DNA of 64,000 nucleotides. It comes from an uncultured Collinsella sp. (GTDB lineage Bacteria; Actinomycetota; Coriobacteriia; Coriobacteriales; Coriobacteriaceae). Positions 56,625 to 64,000 of this stretch are shown piece after piece. The notes under the pieces are model-generated. The model was not told the DNA's origin. It saw nothing but the letters and a program-made list of their open reading frames with translations, and did no database searches. Position numbers and translations under genes: made by a program. Position 1 is the stretch's first letter, and the number at the start of each line of letters is the position of its first letter. The stretch is from contig CABUPE010000004.1 of assembly GCA_902493515.1 (NCBI GenBank), forward strand, positions 1-64,000, written 5' to 3'.

Positions 56625-58046
56625 ATGACCAACCCCATGCAGTTCCCCGACGGCTTTGTGTTTGGCGGCGCCACCGCTGCTTACCAGGTTGAGGGCGAGA
56701 CCCGTACGCACGGCAAGGGCAAAGTGCCCTGGGACGATTTCCTGGCTGCTCAGGGTCGCTTCTCCCCCGATCCCGCAAGCGATTTCTACAACAAGTACCC
56801 GGTCGATATCGACCTGTGCCAGCGCTTCGGCATCAACGGTATCCGCGTCTCCATCGCTTGGAGCCGTATCTTCCCCAGTGGCACCGGCGAGATTAACCCC
56901 GAGGGCGTCGCTTTCTATCACGAGCTTTTCGCCACCTGCAACAAAGCTGGCGTTATCCCCTATGTCACGCTCGATCACTTTGACACGCCCGAGGCCTTCT
57001 ACCAGAACGGCGGCGAGGGCTTCCTGACGCGCACGACGATCGACGCCTTTGTCGAGTACGCCAAGTTCTGCTTTGCCGAGTTCACCGAGGTCAAGCACTG
57101 GTTTACCTTTAACGAGATTCCCGCGACCGCCGAGGGCAGCTTTATCGTCGGCAACTGGCCGCACGGCGAGAAGTATCGCCTGGACAAGGCCTTCCAGCTT
57201 ATGCACAACATGATGGTGGCCCACGCCAAGGCTGTCGTCGCCTTCCATGAGGGCGGCTTTGAGGGCGAGATCGGCATTGTCCAGAACCTGGAGCCCAAGT
57301 ATCCCCTCGATCCCAACAGCGCTGCCGACTGCGAGGCCGCCCGCATGGCCGACGTCATCAACAACCGCTGGGTGCTCGACGCCACCTTCCGCGGCCACTA
57401 TGCAGCCGACACCATGGAAGCCGCAACCAAGCTGGCCCATATCGCCGGCGGCGAGCTCGACGTCCGCGACGAGGACATCGCCGCGCTGACCGCCGCGCTC
57501 CCCTACAACGATTGCCTGGGCGTCAACACCTACAAGTGCCAGTTCCTGCGTGCCGCCGAGGGCGAAAACGACATCAACCACAATGGCACCGGCGACAAGG
57601 GCTCCTCGCGCTGGTTCCTCAAGGGCGTGGGCGAGTCGTGCGTGCGCGAAGGCGTACCCACCACCGATTGGGACTGGATCATCTATCCCGAGGGCCTGTA
57701 CGACCTGCTGCTCCGCATTAAGAACGATTACCCCAACTACAAGAAGATCTACATCACCGAGAACGGCATGGGCTATAAGGACGACTTCGAGGATGGCTTT
57801 ATCGATGACGCCCCTCGTATCGACTACATGCGTCAGCATCTCGCGTGGATCCTCAAGGCAATCGACGGCGGCGTAAACGTCGACGGTTACTTTGTGTGGT
57901 CGCTGCAGGACCAGTTCTCCTGGACCAACGGCTACAACAAGCGTTATGGCCTGTTCTACATCGACTTTGAGACCCAGAAGCGCTATCCCAAGGCGAGCGC
58001 GTACTGGTACAAGAACGTCGCGGAGACCGGCCTGCTTATGGCCTAA
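56625..58046 (+). CDS. GH1 6-phospho-beta-galactosidase/glucosidase, module 3
   Basis: A 473-residue GH1 enzyme with FVFGGATAAYQVEGETRTHG identical to module 1, acid/base Glu in WFTFNEI, nucleophile Glu in YITENGMGY, and the phosphate-binding NGYNKRYGLFYIDFETQKR block. It is clearly a recent paralogue of the module 1 enzyme. AAAGGA precedes the ATG. A terminator and palindromic repeats follow. Confidence 0.92.
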   Translation: MTNPMQFPDGFVFGGATAAYQVEGETRTHGKGKVPWDDFLAAQGRFSPDPASDFYNKYPVDIDLCQRFGINGIRVSIAWSRIFPSGTGEINPEGVAFYHELFATCNKAGVIPYVTLDHFDTPEAFYQNGGEGFLTRTTIDAFVEYAKFCFAEFTEVKHWFTFNEIPATAEGSFIVGNWPHGEKYRLDKAFQLMHNMMVAHAKAVVAFHEGGFEGEIGIVQNLEPKYPLDPNSAADCEAARMADVINNRWVLDATFRGHYAADTMEAATKLAHIAGGELDVRDEDIAALTAALPYNDCLGVNTYKCQFLRAAEGENDINHNGTGDKGSSRWFLKGVGESCVREGVPTTDWDWIIYPEGLYDLLLRIKNDYPNYKKIYITENGMGYKDDFEDGFIDDAPRIDYMRQHLAWILKAIDGGVNVDGYFVWSLQDQFSWTNGYNKRYGLFYIDFETQKRYPKASAYWYKNVAETGLLMA

Positions 58047-58068
58047 CTTTTGCCGCATACCCCCTGTC

Positions 58069-58117
58069 GGCCGCATGCGAATCCCTCCACGGGTTCGCAT
58101 GCGGTCTTTTTGTTTTT
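58069..58117 (+). terminator. terminator of lac module 3
   Basis: GGCCGCATGCGAA (58069-58081) pairs with TTCGCATGCGGTC (58094-58106), then TTTTTGTTTTT. Confidence 0.9.
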
Positions 58118-58134
58118 GGTGAGCCCGTGCGGAC

Positions 58135-58280
58135 CGTTTATCTCGATCTGTAACATCTAGCAGGGATTTTCAATCCTAACTGTTATAGATTTAGACGAAC
58201 GGGCGACCAGGGCTGAAAGATCTCAATCTGTAACACGTAGCCCACTTTTAACCGTCTAACTGTTACAGATCAAGACAATA
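58135..58280. repeat. TGTAACA palindromic repeat array (family R3), two units
   Basis: Units at about 58135-58202 (loop type A, arms partly decayed, TGTTATAG) and 58216-58280 (loop type B). It lies directly after the terminator of module 3. Confidence 0.75.
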
Positions 58281-58330
58281 AGATAGTCAAATCCGAACTT
58301 TCCAAGCAGTTATGAACCATGGTTTCCAGT

Positions 58331-58405
58331 TTTCGGTATCACGAACATACTTTCGGTATCATTTAATGGTATTATGATATCGAAAGTATGTTCGTGATAC
58401 CGAAA
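58331..58405. promoter_or_regulatory. 32-bp inverted repeat overlapping the fic promoter
   Basis: Arms 58331-58362 and 58374-58405 pair at 31 of 32 positions around an 11-base loop. Each left arm holds TTTCGGTATCA twice. An extended -10 (TGGTATTAT, 58367-58375) lies in the loop. The right arm runs into the fic ribosome site. Confidence 0.8.
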
Positions 58406-58413
58406 GGAGCCGC

Positions 58414-59628
58414 ATGCGCCAGTTCGATTACACCACAGTCCCAGCGGAACTCGAAGCAACTCCAATCACCAACCTCCTCCTCTCGATACGCGAGCATAAA
58501 GGCCGTCAGCTTGCTCTGAGTCAAGTCAAACCCGAGCTTCTATCGTCCCTAATGGAGGAGGCTAAGATCCAAAGCACCCGATCCTCCAACGGACTTGAAG
58601 GAATTGTTACCACCCAAAAAAGACTCAAAGCGATCATGGCGTATTCCGCCAAGCCAAGCTCCCGCGCAGAGGAAGAAATCGCTGGATACCGAGATGTGCT
58701 GTCGCTTATTCACGAGCAACACGATTCCATTCCCGTAACGCCATCGGTCATTCTGCAGTTGCATCGTGACCTCATGGCGCACACGGCAATCTCGTATGGA
58801 GGCCATTGGAAAGATGGCGATAACGAAATCGTCTCCATTGACGATCAAGGTAATCGATTTGTGCGCTTTAGGCCCCCTTCGGCTCTAGCAACCCCGGGAC
58901 TTATTAAAGAAGCCTGCCAGTCCCTCAACGATGCTTTATCTCGCCAAGTTTGCGATCCCCTCCTTATATCGCTCCGCTTTATCTTCGATTTTGTTAGCAT
59001 TCATCCCTTCAACGATGGCAATGGCAGGATGAGCCGGCTCCTTACAACGCTGCTGCTCGAAAAGACTGGATACGATGTTGCGCGTTACATCAGCATCGAA
59101 CGACTTATTGAAGACAACAAAGCGCTTTACTACAACGCCCTCGCTGCAAGCTCCACTGGATGGAATGAAAATCAAAACACCGAAGTACCCTTTATCCGTT
59201 TCATGCTCGGAACAACCCTGGCCGCCTACCGACAGCTCGAGCAGCGTACCTTAATTGAATCAAGCACTCGTCCCATGTCGAAGCAAGCGCGCATCACTGT
59301 TCTATTTCAACAGAGACCCGGCGTCATTAAGAAATCCGACATCCGGTCCAGCTGCCCCGATATCAGCGAGGTAACCGTTAAACGAACCCTCGGCCAGCTT
59401 GTTAGTTGCAGCGCAATCGAAAAAACAGGAGCGGGTCGTTCGACGGGCTACATACTCAAAGACGTCCATGCTCTAGAACTATTCTTGCAAGCCACAATAC
59501 CCGATGGCGAGGCCGCAATAACAAAAGAGGCTTCAAAGGATAAGCTCCTTGGACGTGTAAACCACGCCGAGGATGAAAGCAGAGAAGGGCTCTATGAAGA
59601 CTACGATTCATTCTCAAGGGACATATAG
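58414..59628 (+). CDS. Fic-family adenylyltransferase with winged-helix tail
   Basis: A 404-residue Fic protein. The catalytic motif HPFNDGNGRMSR starts at His197. A class II inhibitory motif SSNGLEG (Glu62) in the N-terminal region should block ATP until relieved. The C-terminal part (about 275-360) looks like a winged helix (SDIRSSCPDISEVTVKRTL). Family members transfer AMP or other groups to protein targets. The AAAGGAG site is clear. The DNA-binding-like tail and upstream palindrome suggest autoregulation. Confidence 0.9.
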   Translation: MRQFDYTTVPAELEATPITNLLLSIREHKGRQLALSQVKPELLSSLMEEAKIQSTRSSNGLEGIVTTQKRLKAIMAYSAKPSSRAEEEIAGYRDVLSLIHEQHDSIPVTPSVILQLHRDLMAHTAISYGGHWKDGDNEIVSIDDQGNRFVRFRPPSALATPGLIKEACQSLNDALSRQVCDPLLISLRFIFDFVSIHPFNDGNGRMSRLLTTLLLEKTGYDVARYISIERLIEDNKALYYNALAASSTGWNENQNTEVPFIRFMLGTTLAAYRQLEQRTLIESSTRPMSKQARITVLFQQRPGVIKKSDIRSSCPDISEVTVKRTLGQLVSCSAIEKTGAGRSTGYILKDVHALELFLQATIPDGEAAITKEASKDKLLGRVNHAEDESREGLYEDYDSFSRDI

Positions 59629-59751
59629 ACGAGATACGGAGTCTAGTCATATCTCAGAATAGCCTCATCCTTGTTGCCCAAAGTTATTTGCACGTCATTG
59701 TGAAGCGGTAACCCCGCGCTGGCAAGGGCAAAAGTCCTCCTGCTGCGCTAG

Positions 59752-60195
59752 CTAGCAAATGACCTGCGTGTGCTCCTCGATGGCGGCGCGATCCTCGGCG
59801 GTAATACCCGGCTCGCACACCACGGCGTCCAAATTGTCCAAGCGGCAGAAGGTGTAGAAGTCGCGCTTGCCGATCTTGCTGGAGTCGGCGATCAGATAGC
59901 GCGCATCGGCCTTGCTAAAGGCGAACTGCTGGATGCGGCCCTCGTCCATGTTGGACGTGGACACGTCGCCGTCCAGAATGCCGTTGGCACCGATAAACGC
60001 CGTGTCAATCCCTAGTGCGCGCAGGGTATCCTCGGCCATGGGGCCCACAAAGGCGGCGGTGCGGCGACGGTACATGCCGCCCACCGGGCACAGCTCGCAA
60101 TCCTCGCGCGCCTCGAGCAGGCTAAAGGCCGAAAGCGAATTGGTCACATAGATGGAAGACAGTTTGTCGGTGACTCGGAGAGCGCCAATGCGATC
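59752..60195 (-). pseudogene. DeoR-family regulator remnant (sensor domain only)
   Basis: The frame encodes only the C-terminal sugar-phosphate sensor half (GPMAEDTLRALGIDTAFIGA, then DSSKIGKRDFYTFC). Upstream the frame reads ALRVTDKLSSIYVTNSLSAF, still DeoR-like, and then meets an in-frame TGA at 60196. The helix-turn-helix half is missing. A GTG at 60147 could start a 131-residue protein, but no ribosome site is seen. It is most likely a decayed regulator of the adjacent PTS locus. Confidence 0.75.
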
Positions 60196-60240
60196 TCACG
60201 ACGGTTGCGCGCATTGTCTCAATTAGATACTCAACGAAAT

Positions 60241-60273
60241 ACGGCCCCGCAGCTCAATAAGCTGCGGGGCCGT
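60241..60273 (-). terminator. terminator of the fourth IICB gene
   Basis: A 14-bp stem (60241-60254 with 60260-60273) follows the IICB stop on the minus strand, with a modest T-rich tail. Confidence 0.7.
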
Positions 60274-60309
60274 ACCATACACCGACGAATCAACGACGAA
60301 GTGCATCCA

Positions 60310-62004
60310 CTATTTGGCCAGCTCCTGAACGATCCAGTCAATTGCACCTTCGGGATCGTTGGTAAGGTCGATATACTCCTTGCCCCTTGTGGTGAGCAGT
60401 TTAATTCCAAGGCGATCGGTATCGGCCTTCATAGCGTCATAGTACATGCGTGCCTGGGGCGCCAGAACAATCACGTTGTACTGATCCATCGTCTCATAGT
60501 GGCTTCCGTACGCACCGGACTGAGAAACCAGATCGATACCCTTAGCAGCGGCACCTTCGCGAAGAGCATTTGCCAAGAGAGTCGAAGTGCCGGCACCCTG
60601 GCAAAGCACAAGCACGCGGATCTGCTCCGCCTTGTCCTTTACCGCCTCGAGAGCTTTTGCGACATTTTCCTGTGCGGCAATAGCATCTGCATCCGAGGTT
60701 CCTGCAGTCTCCTTTGCAGACTCTTCCAAACAAAGCTGATGGTCATACGCCTTGCAGAACGGATAGTAGATCACAAAGTCAACGACCAACAGCACTGCCA
60801 TCAATACGAGAGAACGTAGATCGAGACCCGTGGTGAGGAATGCACCGATTGGGCCGGGAAGCGCCCACGGCATGGTATACATGGGGGCGTTCATTCCAAT
60901 GACGTCAATGAAAAATTTACCGATAATGGCGTTGACCATAGGAGCCACTAGGAAGGGCACGAACATATAGGGATTGAGAACAATCGGCATACCGAAGATA
61001 ACGGGCTCGTTAACTCCAAAAATCACCGGGATAATCGATGCCTTGCCCATGGCTTTAAGCTGCTTGGAGCGCATAAACATGATCAGGATAATAGGAACGA
61101 TGAACGTGCAGCCAGAACCGCCCAGACCGCCGATGAAGCTTGTAAAGTCCTGCGTGAGAGCAATTGACGGGTGTCCACCTGCTTGGAAAACCTCAAGATT
61201 GGTAACGGTATTGCCGTAGAGCGCAGCATTGATCGGACTCATGACAACCGAAGCACCGTGGATACCCATAAATTGGAAAAGCGCGACCGCGCCTTCGATA
61301 AGCGCCATGCCAGGATAGGTGTCGACCGCGGAGAACAGCGGCGAGATGAGAGCGGATACCAAATTGGCGAACGGCACAGCAAGCAGCTTGCGGCTCGCAA
61401 GATCGATAAAAGCGCACGCAAGGATCGAAAACCCAAATGCAAAGATATCGCGAAAACTCTGCGCAATAGAGCCAGGGACCTCTTTGGGAAGCTTGATCGT
61501 CACATTATGGCTAATGCACACCTTATAGATATTAACGGTCAAGAATGCGGCTACGAACGCAGCGAGAAAACCCTTGGTTCCCATATAGCCGGTTTCAAAA
61601 ACAGATGTATCTGCTCCGCCAATCGAGACAACATCGTTCGTCACCGATAGCAAGAGCATGCCGCACATGGCACAAACCATGCACGAGGTGGGGTTGAGAG
61701 ATTTACCCGAAGGCATGCGACGGTTCATCGACATGGCAAGTGAGCTCGCCGTGGTGCCGGCCACCATAATGCCAAGAAGTCCCATGGTATATGCATAGAT
61801 TTTATTGAAGAAATCCAGCACCTCAGACGGAAGCGTGATGCCTACATAGGCAGGGAGCGTCGAAAGAAGAAGGAACAGGCTCGAGAACAGCACAATTGGC
61901 ATATTCGAGAGAAAGCCATCCTTAATCGCCACCAGATAAATGTTCCTCGAGATTTTGTCGAAGAGAGGCTGGTGTTTTTCAAGGAATTTGACGATAGCGT
62001 CCAT
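60310..62004 (-). CDS. PTS lactose/cellobiose-type IICB permease, fourth paralogue
   Basis: A 564-residue permease with a CelB/LacE-type IIC domain and a C-terminal IIB with the phosphocysteine in LVLCQGAGTSTLLAN. It has no GH1 partner and no LacI; instead it is divergent from a PTS-associated gene and a GntR regulator. The lower GC at third positions compared with modules 1-3 suggests a different history. Start 62004 follows AAAGGA. Confidence 0.92.
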   Translation of the reverse strand: MDAIVKFLEKHQPLFDKISRNIYLVAIKDGFLSNMPIVLFSSLFLLLSTLPAYVGITLPSEVLDFFNKIYAYTMGLLGIMVAGTTASSLAMSMNRRMPSGKSLNPTSCMVCAMCGMLLLSVTNDVVSIGGADTSVFETGYMGTKGFLAAFVAAFLTVNIYKVCISHNVTIKLPKEVPGSIAQSFRDIFAFGFSILACAFIDLASRKLLAVPFANLVSALISPLFSAVDTYPGMALIEGAVALFQFMGIHGASVVMSPINAALYGNTVTNLEVFQAGGHPSIALTQDFTSFIGGLGGSGCTFIVPIILIMFMRSKQLKAMGKASIIPVIFGVNEPVIFGMPIVLNPYMFVPFLVAPMVNAIIGKFFIDVIGMNAPMYTMPWALPGPIGAFLTTGLDLRSLVLMAVLLVVDFVIYYPFCKAYDHQLCLEESAKETAGTSDADAIAAQENVAKALEAVKDKAEQIRVLVLCQGAGTSTLLANALREGAAAKGIDLVSQSGAYGSHYETMDQYNVIVLAPQARMYYDAMKADTDRLGIKLLTTRGKEYIDLTNDPEGAIDWIVQELAK

Positions 62005-62072
62005 AACACATCCTTTCATGATTCCCGGGCACACAACGATTTATCCGGACTCAACCGTCGTCGTCCCCGTTT

Positions 62073-62096
62073 GTATCCACTTATGTAAGTGAATAC
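62073..62096. promoter_or_regulatory. candidate GntR operator
   Basis: A 24-bp palindrome with outer GTAT/ATAC and inner CACTTA/TAAGTG halves in the divergent promoter region. Confidence 0.6.
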
Positions 62097-62188
62097 GTTC
62101 TTGTGCGAAATGTAATATCATTTGCGCGATTTGTCATAACCAATTCTTTTTCCGCTTTTTCGATATGTCAAGAATTCAAATACTTATT

Positions 62189-62274
62189 CGGTGAACGGTA
62201 GTTGATTAATATAAGGTTTTCCCAGCTAAAGGCTATTTTTCCGAGCAGTACAATAAGTTTGCAACCGTTCACCG
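62189..62274. promoter_or_regulatory. inverted pair of single ACCGTTCACCG sites
   Basis: ACCGTTCACCG occurs once on each strand: minus at 62189-62199 facing the IICB gene and plus at 62264-62274 facing the divergent gene. Neither has a partner at 21 bp. Confidence 0.45.
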
Positions 62275-62295
62275 ATTGGATATAACATATTGAAT

Positions 62296-62313
62296 ATATT
62301 GTTGTAACAATAT
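62296..62313. promoter_or_regulatory. perfect 18-bp palindrome before the PTS-associated gene
   Basis: ATATTGTT-GT-AACAATAT, 46 bases upstream of the ATG. It could be an operator. Confidence 0.5.
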
Positions 62314-62359
62314 TAGAGACAATGTCACAAGCCTGTCGTTCTAGTCAAAGGAAGTAACA

Positions 62360-63280
62360 ATGCCCAAACGATTACTGAACATGTCCGCATCCGATTTTGC
62401 CGCCACGTCACCCATGGATCTAAAACAGGCAATTCTGGCTTCCGAGGGACGTACCATCATGGCGGAAAACGTACCCTCTTCCCAATTTCTCGGCGGCGTT
62501 ACTAATGCAGAAATCGAACGTGCCGCAGGTGCCGACCTGCTTCTGTTTAACGCGCTCGATGTGTTCGATCCAGTTATTGCCGGTATTCCAGATGATCTCA
62601 ATGAAAACCCGGTCACTTGGGTGAAGCGAGCATGCGGAAGGCCCATTGGCGTCAATCTGGAGCCAGTTGATAACGGGGCAGAGATGTCTGAATCCCGAAC
62701 GGAAATCCCCATGGGTCGTCGCGTCTCTCCCAAGACCTTAGAAAAGGCTAACGAACTCGGATTTGATTTTATCTGCCTGACGGGCAACCCTGGAACCGGC
62801 GTCTCCAACGATGCAATCGCCCATTCGATTAAACTCTCCAAAGAGCATTTCAATGGCCTGGTCATAGCCGGAAAAATGCATGGAGCGGGCGTTGCGGAAC
62901 CTGTCATGACGCTCGAAATTGCGCGCAAGTTTGTTGACCTCGGCGTCGATATCCTTCTCGTGCCAGCCCCCTACACCGTCCCTTGCTTCCAAGAAGCAGA
63001 CCTGCGCGCCATCGTAGACTTTGTACGATCCCACAACGTAGGCAAGTCAATTGAAGAGAAGGTTCTCGTCATGGCGGCGAACGGGACGAGTCAAGACTCC
63101 TGCGACAGCGAGACCATTAAGAAAATAGGCCTTGCAGCAAAAGCAGCCGGCGCTGACCTCCAACATATCGGGGACTCCATGAACGGTATTTGCCTGCCCC
63201 AGAATATCTTCACGCTCGGACAAGCCCTTCGTGGATACAGGCATCAGATCGTCATGCTGAGCCGCTCTGTGATACGTTAA
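62360..63280 (+). CDS. conserved PTS-associated protein of unknown function
   Basis: A 306-residue protein of a family usually found beside PTS genes and sometimes labelled PEP phosphonomutase-like. Visible blocks are RLLNMSASDF, ILASEGRTIMAENV, GVTNAEIERAAGADLLLFN and FICLTGNPGTGVSNDAI. These suggest a TIM-barrel with a phosphate-binding loop. The reaction is unknown. AAAGGAAG precedes the ATG. A GntR gene follows, and the fourth IICB is divergent. Confidence 0.75.
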   Translation: MPKRLLNMSASDFAATSPMDLKQAILASEGRTIMAENVPSSQFLGGVTNAEIERAAGADLLLFNALDVFDPVIAGIPDDLNENPVTWVKRACGRPIGVNLEPVDNGAEMSESRTEIPMGRRVSPKTLEKANELGFDFICLTGNPGTGVSNDAIAHSIKLSKEHFNGLVIAGKMHGAGVAEPVMTLEIARKFVDLGVDILLVPAPYTVPCFQEADLRAIVDFVRSHNVGKSIEEKVLVMAANGTSQDSCDSETIKKIGLAAKAAGADLQHIGDSMNGICLPQNIFTLGQALRGYRHQIVMLSRSVIR

Positions 63281-63352
63281 GGTTACCTTGCCCACGTTAC
63301 ATCCCGACTGAGGCAACCATCAGGTATAACCAACATGCAAACTGAGGCTCTA

Positions 63353-64000
63353 ATGCTCGATACACACGAAAAACGGCCACTCTATTTACAGCTCACCGAC
63401 GCGCTGCTCAAGCAGATCGTCGATGAATATCAAGCAGACGATAAACTTCCAACAGAAATGGAACTCTGCGACGAATACGCCGTAAGCAGAACAACCGTCC
63501 GACTTGCCATGAGTGAGCTGGAGCGTCGTGGAAGTATCTATCGAATCCAAGGTAAGGGGTCGTTTGTTGCACCGAAACGCGTTAGCGAGCTCAATTCACT
63601 TTTAGACTTTGACTTTGCAAGCCATTGCGATGGCGTTGATCCAGATGCCATTACCAAACATTTCGGCGGCCTCACATCAGGTCGTCCAATTTCCGTAATG
63701 ATGCTCCAACAATTTGGATGTCAAAGTCGCGACAAAATTCAGCGTCTTGAATTGACCTACGAACTTGAAGGCAGCTTCATAGGCGCTGATACGTTCTTCA
63801 TTTCAAAGTCGCGCGTTCCGAATAACCAGTTAGATTTTCAGGCATTTAGCAGAATCATGGACGACTTGTCCAAGTCTATCCAATCTGTTAGGGAAAGCTA
63901 TAGAGCACGTCAGCTTAGCGATTCCGAAGCCAGTAATTATGGTGTTGCAAAACTTCCGGTCATCGAACTGACTCATTATGCTTACGACTCCGGAGGCAAA
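63353..64000 (+). CDS. GntR/HutC-family regulator, cut by the window end
   Basis: The first 216 codons are present. The winged helix has DKLPTEMELCDEYAVSRTTV (residues about 31-50) and RIQGKGSFVA, then a UTRA-type ligand domain begins. Start 63353 is preferred (GAGG six bases before) over the in-frame ATG at 63335. It probably regulates the PTS locus through the palindromes at 62073-62096 or 62296-62313. The C terminus lies beyond the window. Confidence 0.88.
   Translation, partial: MLDTHEKRPLYLQLTDALLKQIVDEYQADDKLPTEMELCDEYAVSRTTVRLAMSELERRGSIYRIQGKGSFVAPKRVSELNSLLDFDFASHCDGVDPDAITKHFGGLTSGRPISVMMLQQFGCQSRDKIQRLELTYELEGSFIGADTFFISKSRVPNNQLDFQAFSRIMDDLSKSIQSVRESYRARQLSDSEASNYGVAKLPVIELTHYAYDSGGK

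Noticed and set aside
48226..58280. TGTAACA arrays as CRISPR repeats
   Set aside because: Units are palindromes with varying bases and two loop types, in groups of two or three, without unique spacers of constant length and without cas genes.

Overview
The window reads as one stretch of a Gram-positive, obligately fermentative gut actinobacterium. A Coriobacteriia member close to Collinsella is my best guess. That is an inference from gene content (split pyruvate formate-lyase, many PTS and lac genes, agmatine deiminase, flavodiiron protein), high GC, strong AGGAGG-type ribosome sites and GTG/TTG starts. No rRNA, tRNA, CRISPR array or complete insertion sequence was seen.

Layout. 0.1-7 kb: a DegV lipid-binding protein, then a fructoside operon on the minus strand (divergent GH32, sucrose-type PTS EIIBC, sucrose-6-phosphate hydrolase) with its LacI repressor. 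7-10 kb: pyruvate formate-lyase split into a catalytic chain and a separate 83-residue glycyl-radical chain. 10-17 kb: KDG permease and an SDR dehydrogenase, then a MarR regulator with a heterodimeric ABC exporter. 17-25 kb: DAHP synthase, agmatine deiminase with an APC antiporter, and a BceAB-type exporter. 25-32 kb: a NUDIX-Vsr fusion, AraC regulator, HAD phosphatase, class II aldolase with a DeoR regulator, and a flavodiiron protein. 32-36 kb: LacI, galK, galT (Leloir pathway). 36.5 kb: an AAA/DUF4143 ATPase bracketed by 34-bp direct repeats. 38-43 kb: lacC, aldose epimerase, lacB, lacA (tagatose-6-phosphate pathway), an orphan membrane protein and the lone lactose-type IIA. 43.5-58 kb: three consecutive modules, each with one LacI, one lactose-type IICB permease and one GH1 6-phospho-glycosidase. 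58-64 kb: a Fic protein behind a long inverted repeat, a decayed DeoR gene, a fourth IICB, a PTS-associated protein of unknown function and a GntR regulator cut by the window end.

How it fits together. The four IICB permeases carry their own IIB but no IIA, so the IIA at 42.9 kb probably serves all four. GH1 enzymes split the phosphorylated disaccharide. LacAB and LacC take galactose-6-phosphate to tagatose-1,6-bisphosphate, GalK/GalT take free galactose, and PFL handles pyruvate. No lacD is present; the class II aldolase at 28.7 kb is a candidate.

The main non-gene signals are: (1) a direct-repeat site, ACCGTTYRCCG twice at exactly 21 bp, upstream of seven sugar loci; (2) a separate, mutually distinct operator set for each of the five LacI regulators; (3) three families of intergenic palindromes whose stems covary between copies, one with seven units behind the lac modules, one of about 150 bp starting at or near stop codons, and one with variable outer arms; (4) a MITE-like 228-bp inverted-repeat element before the DAHP synthase gene.
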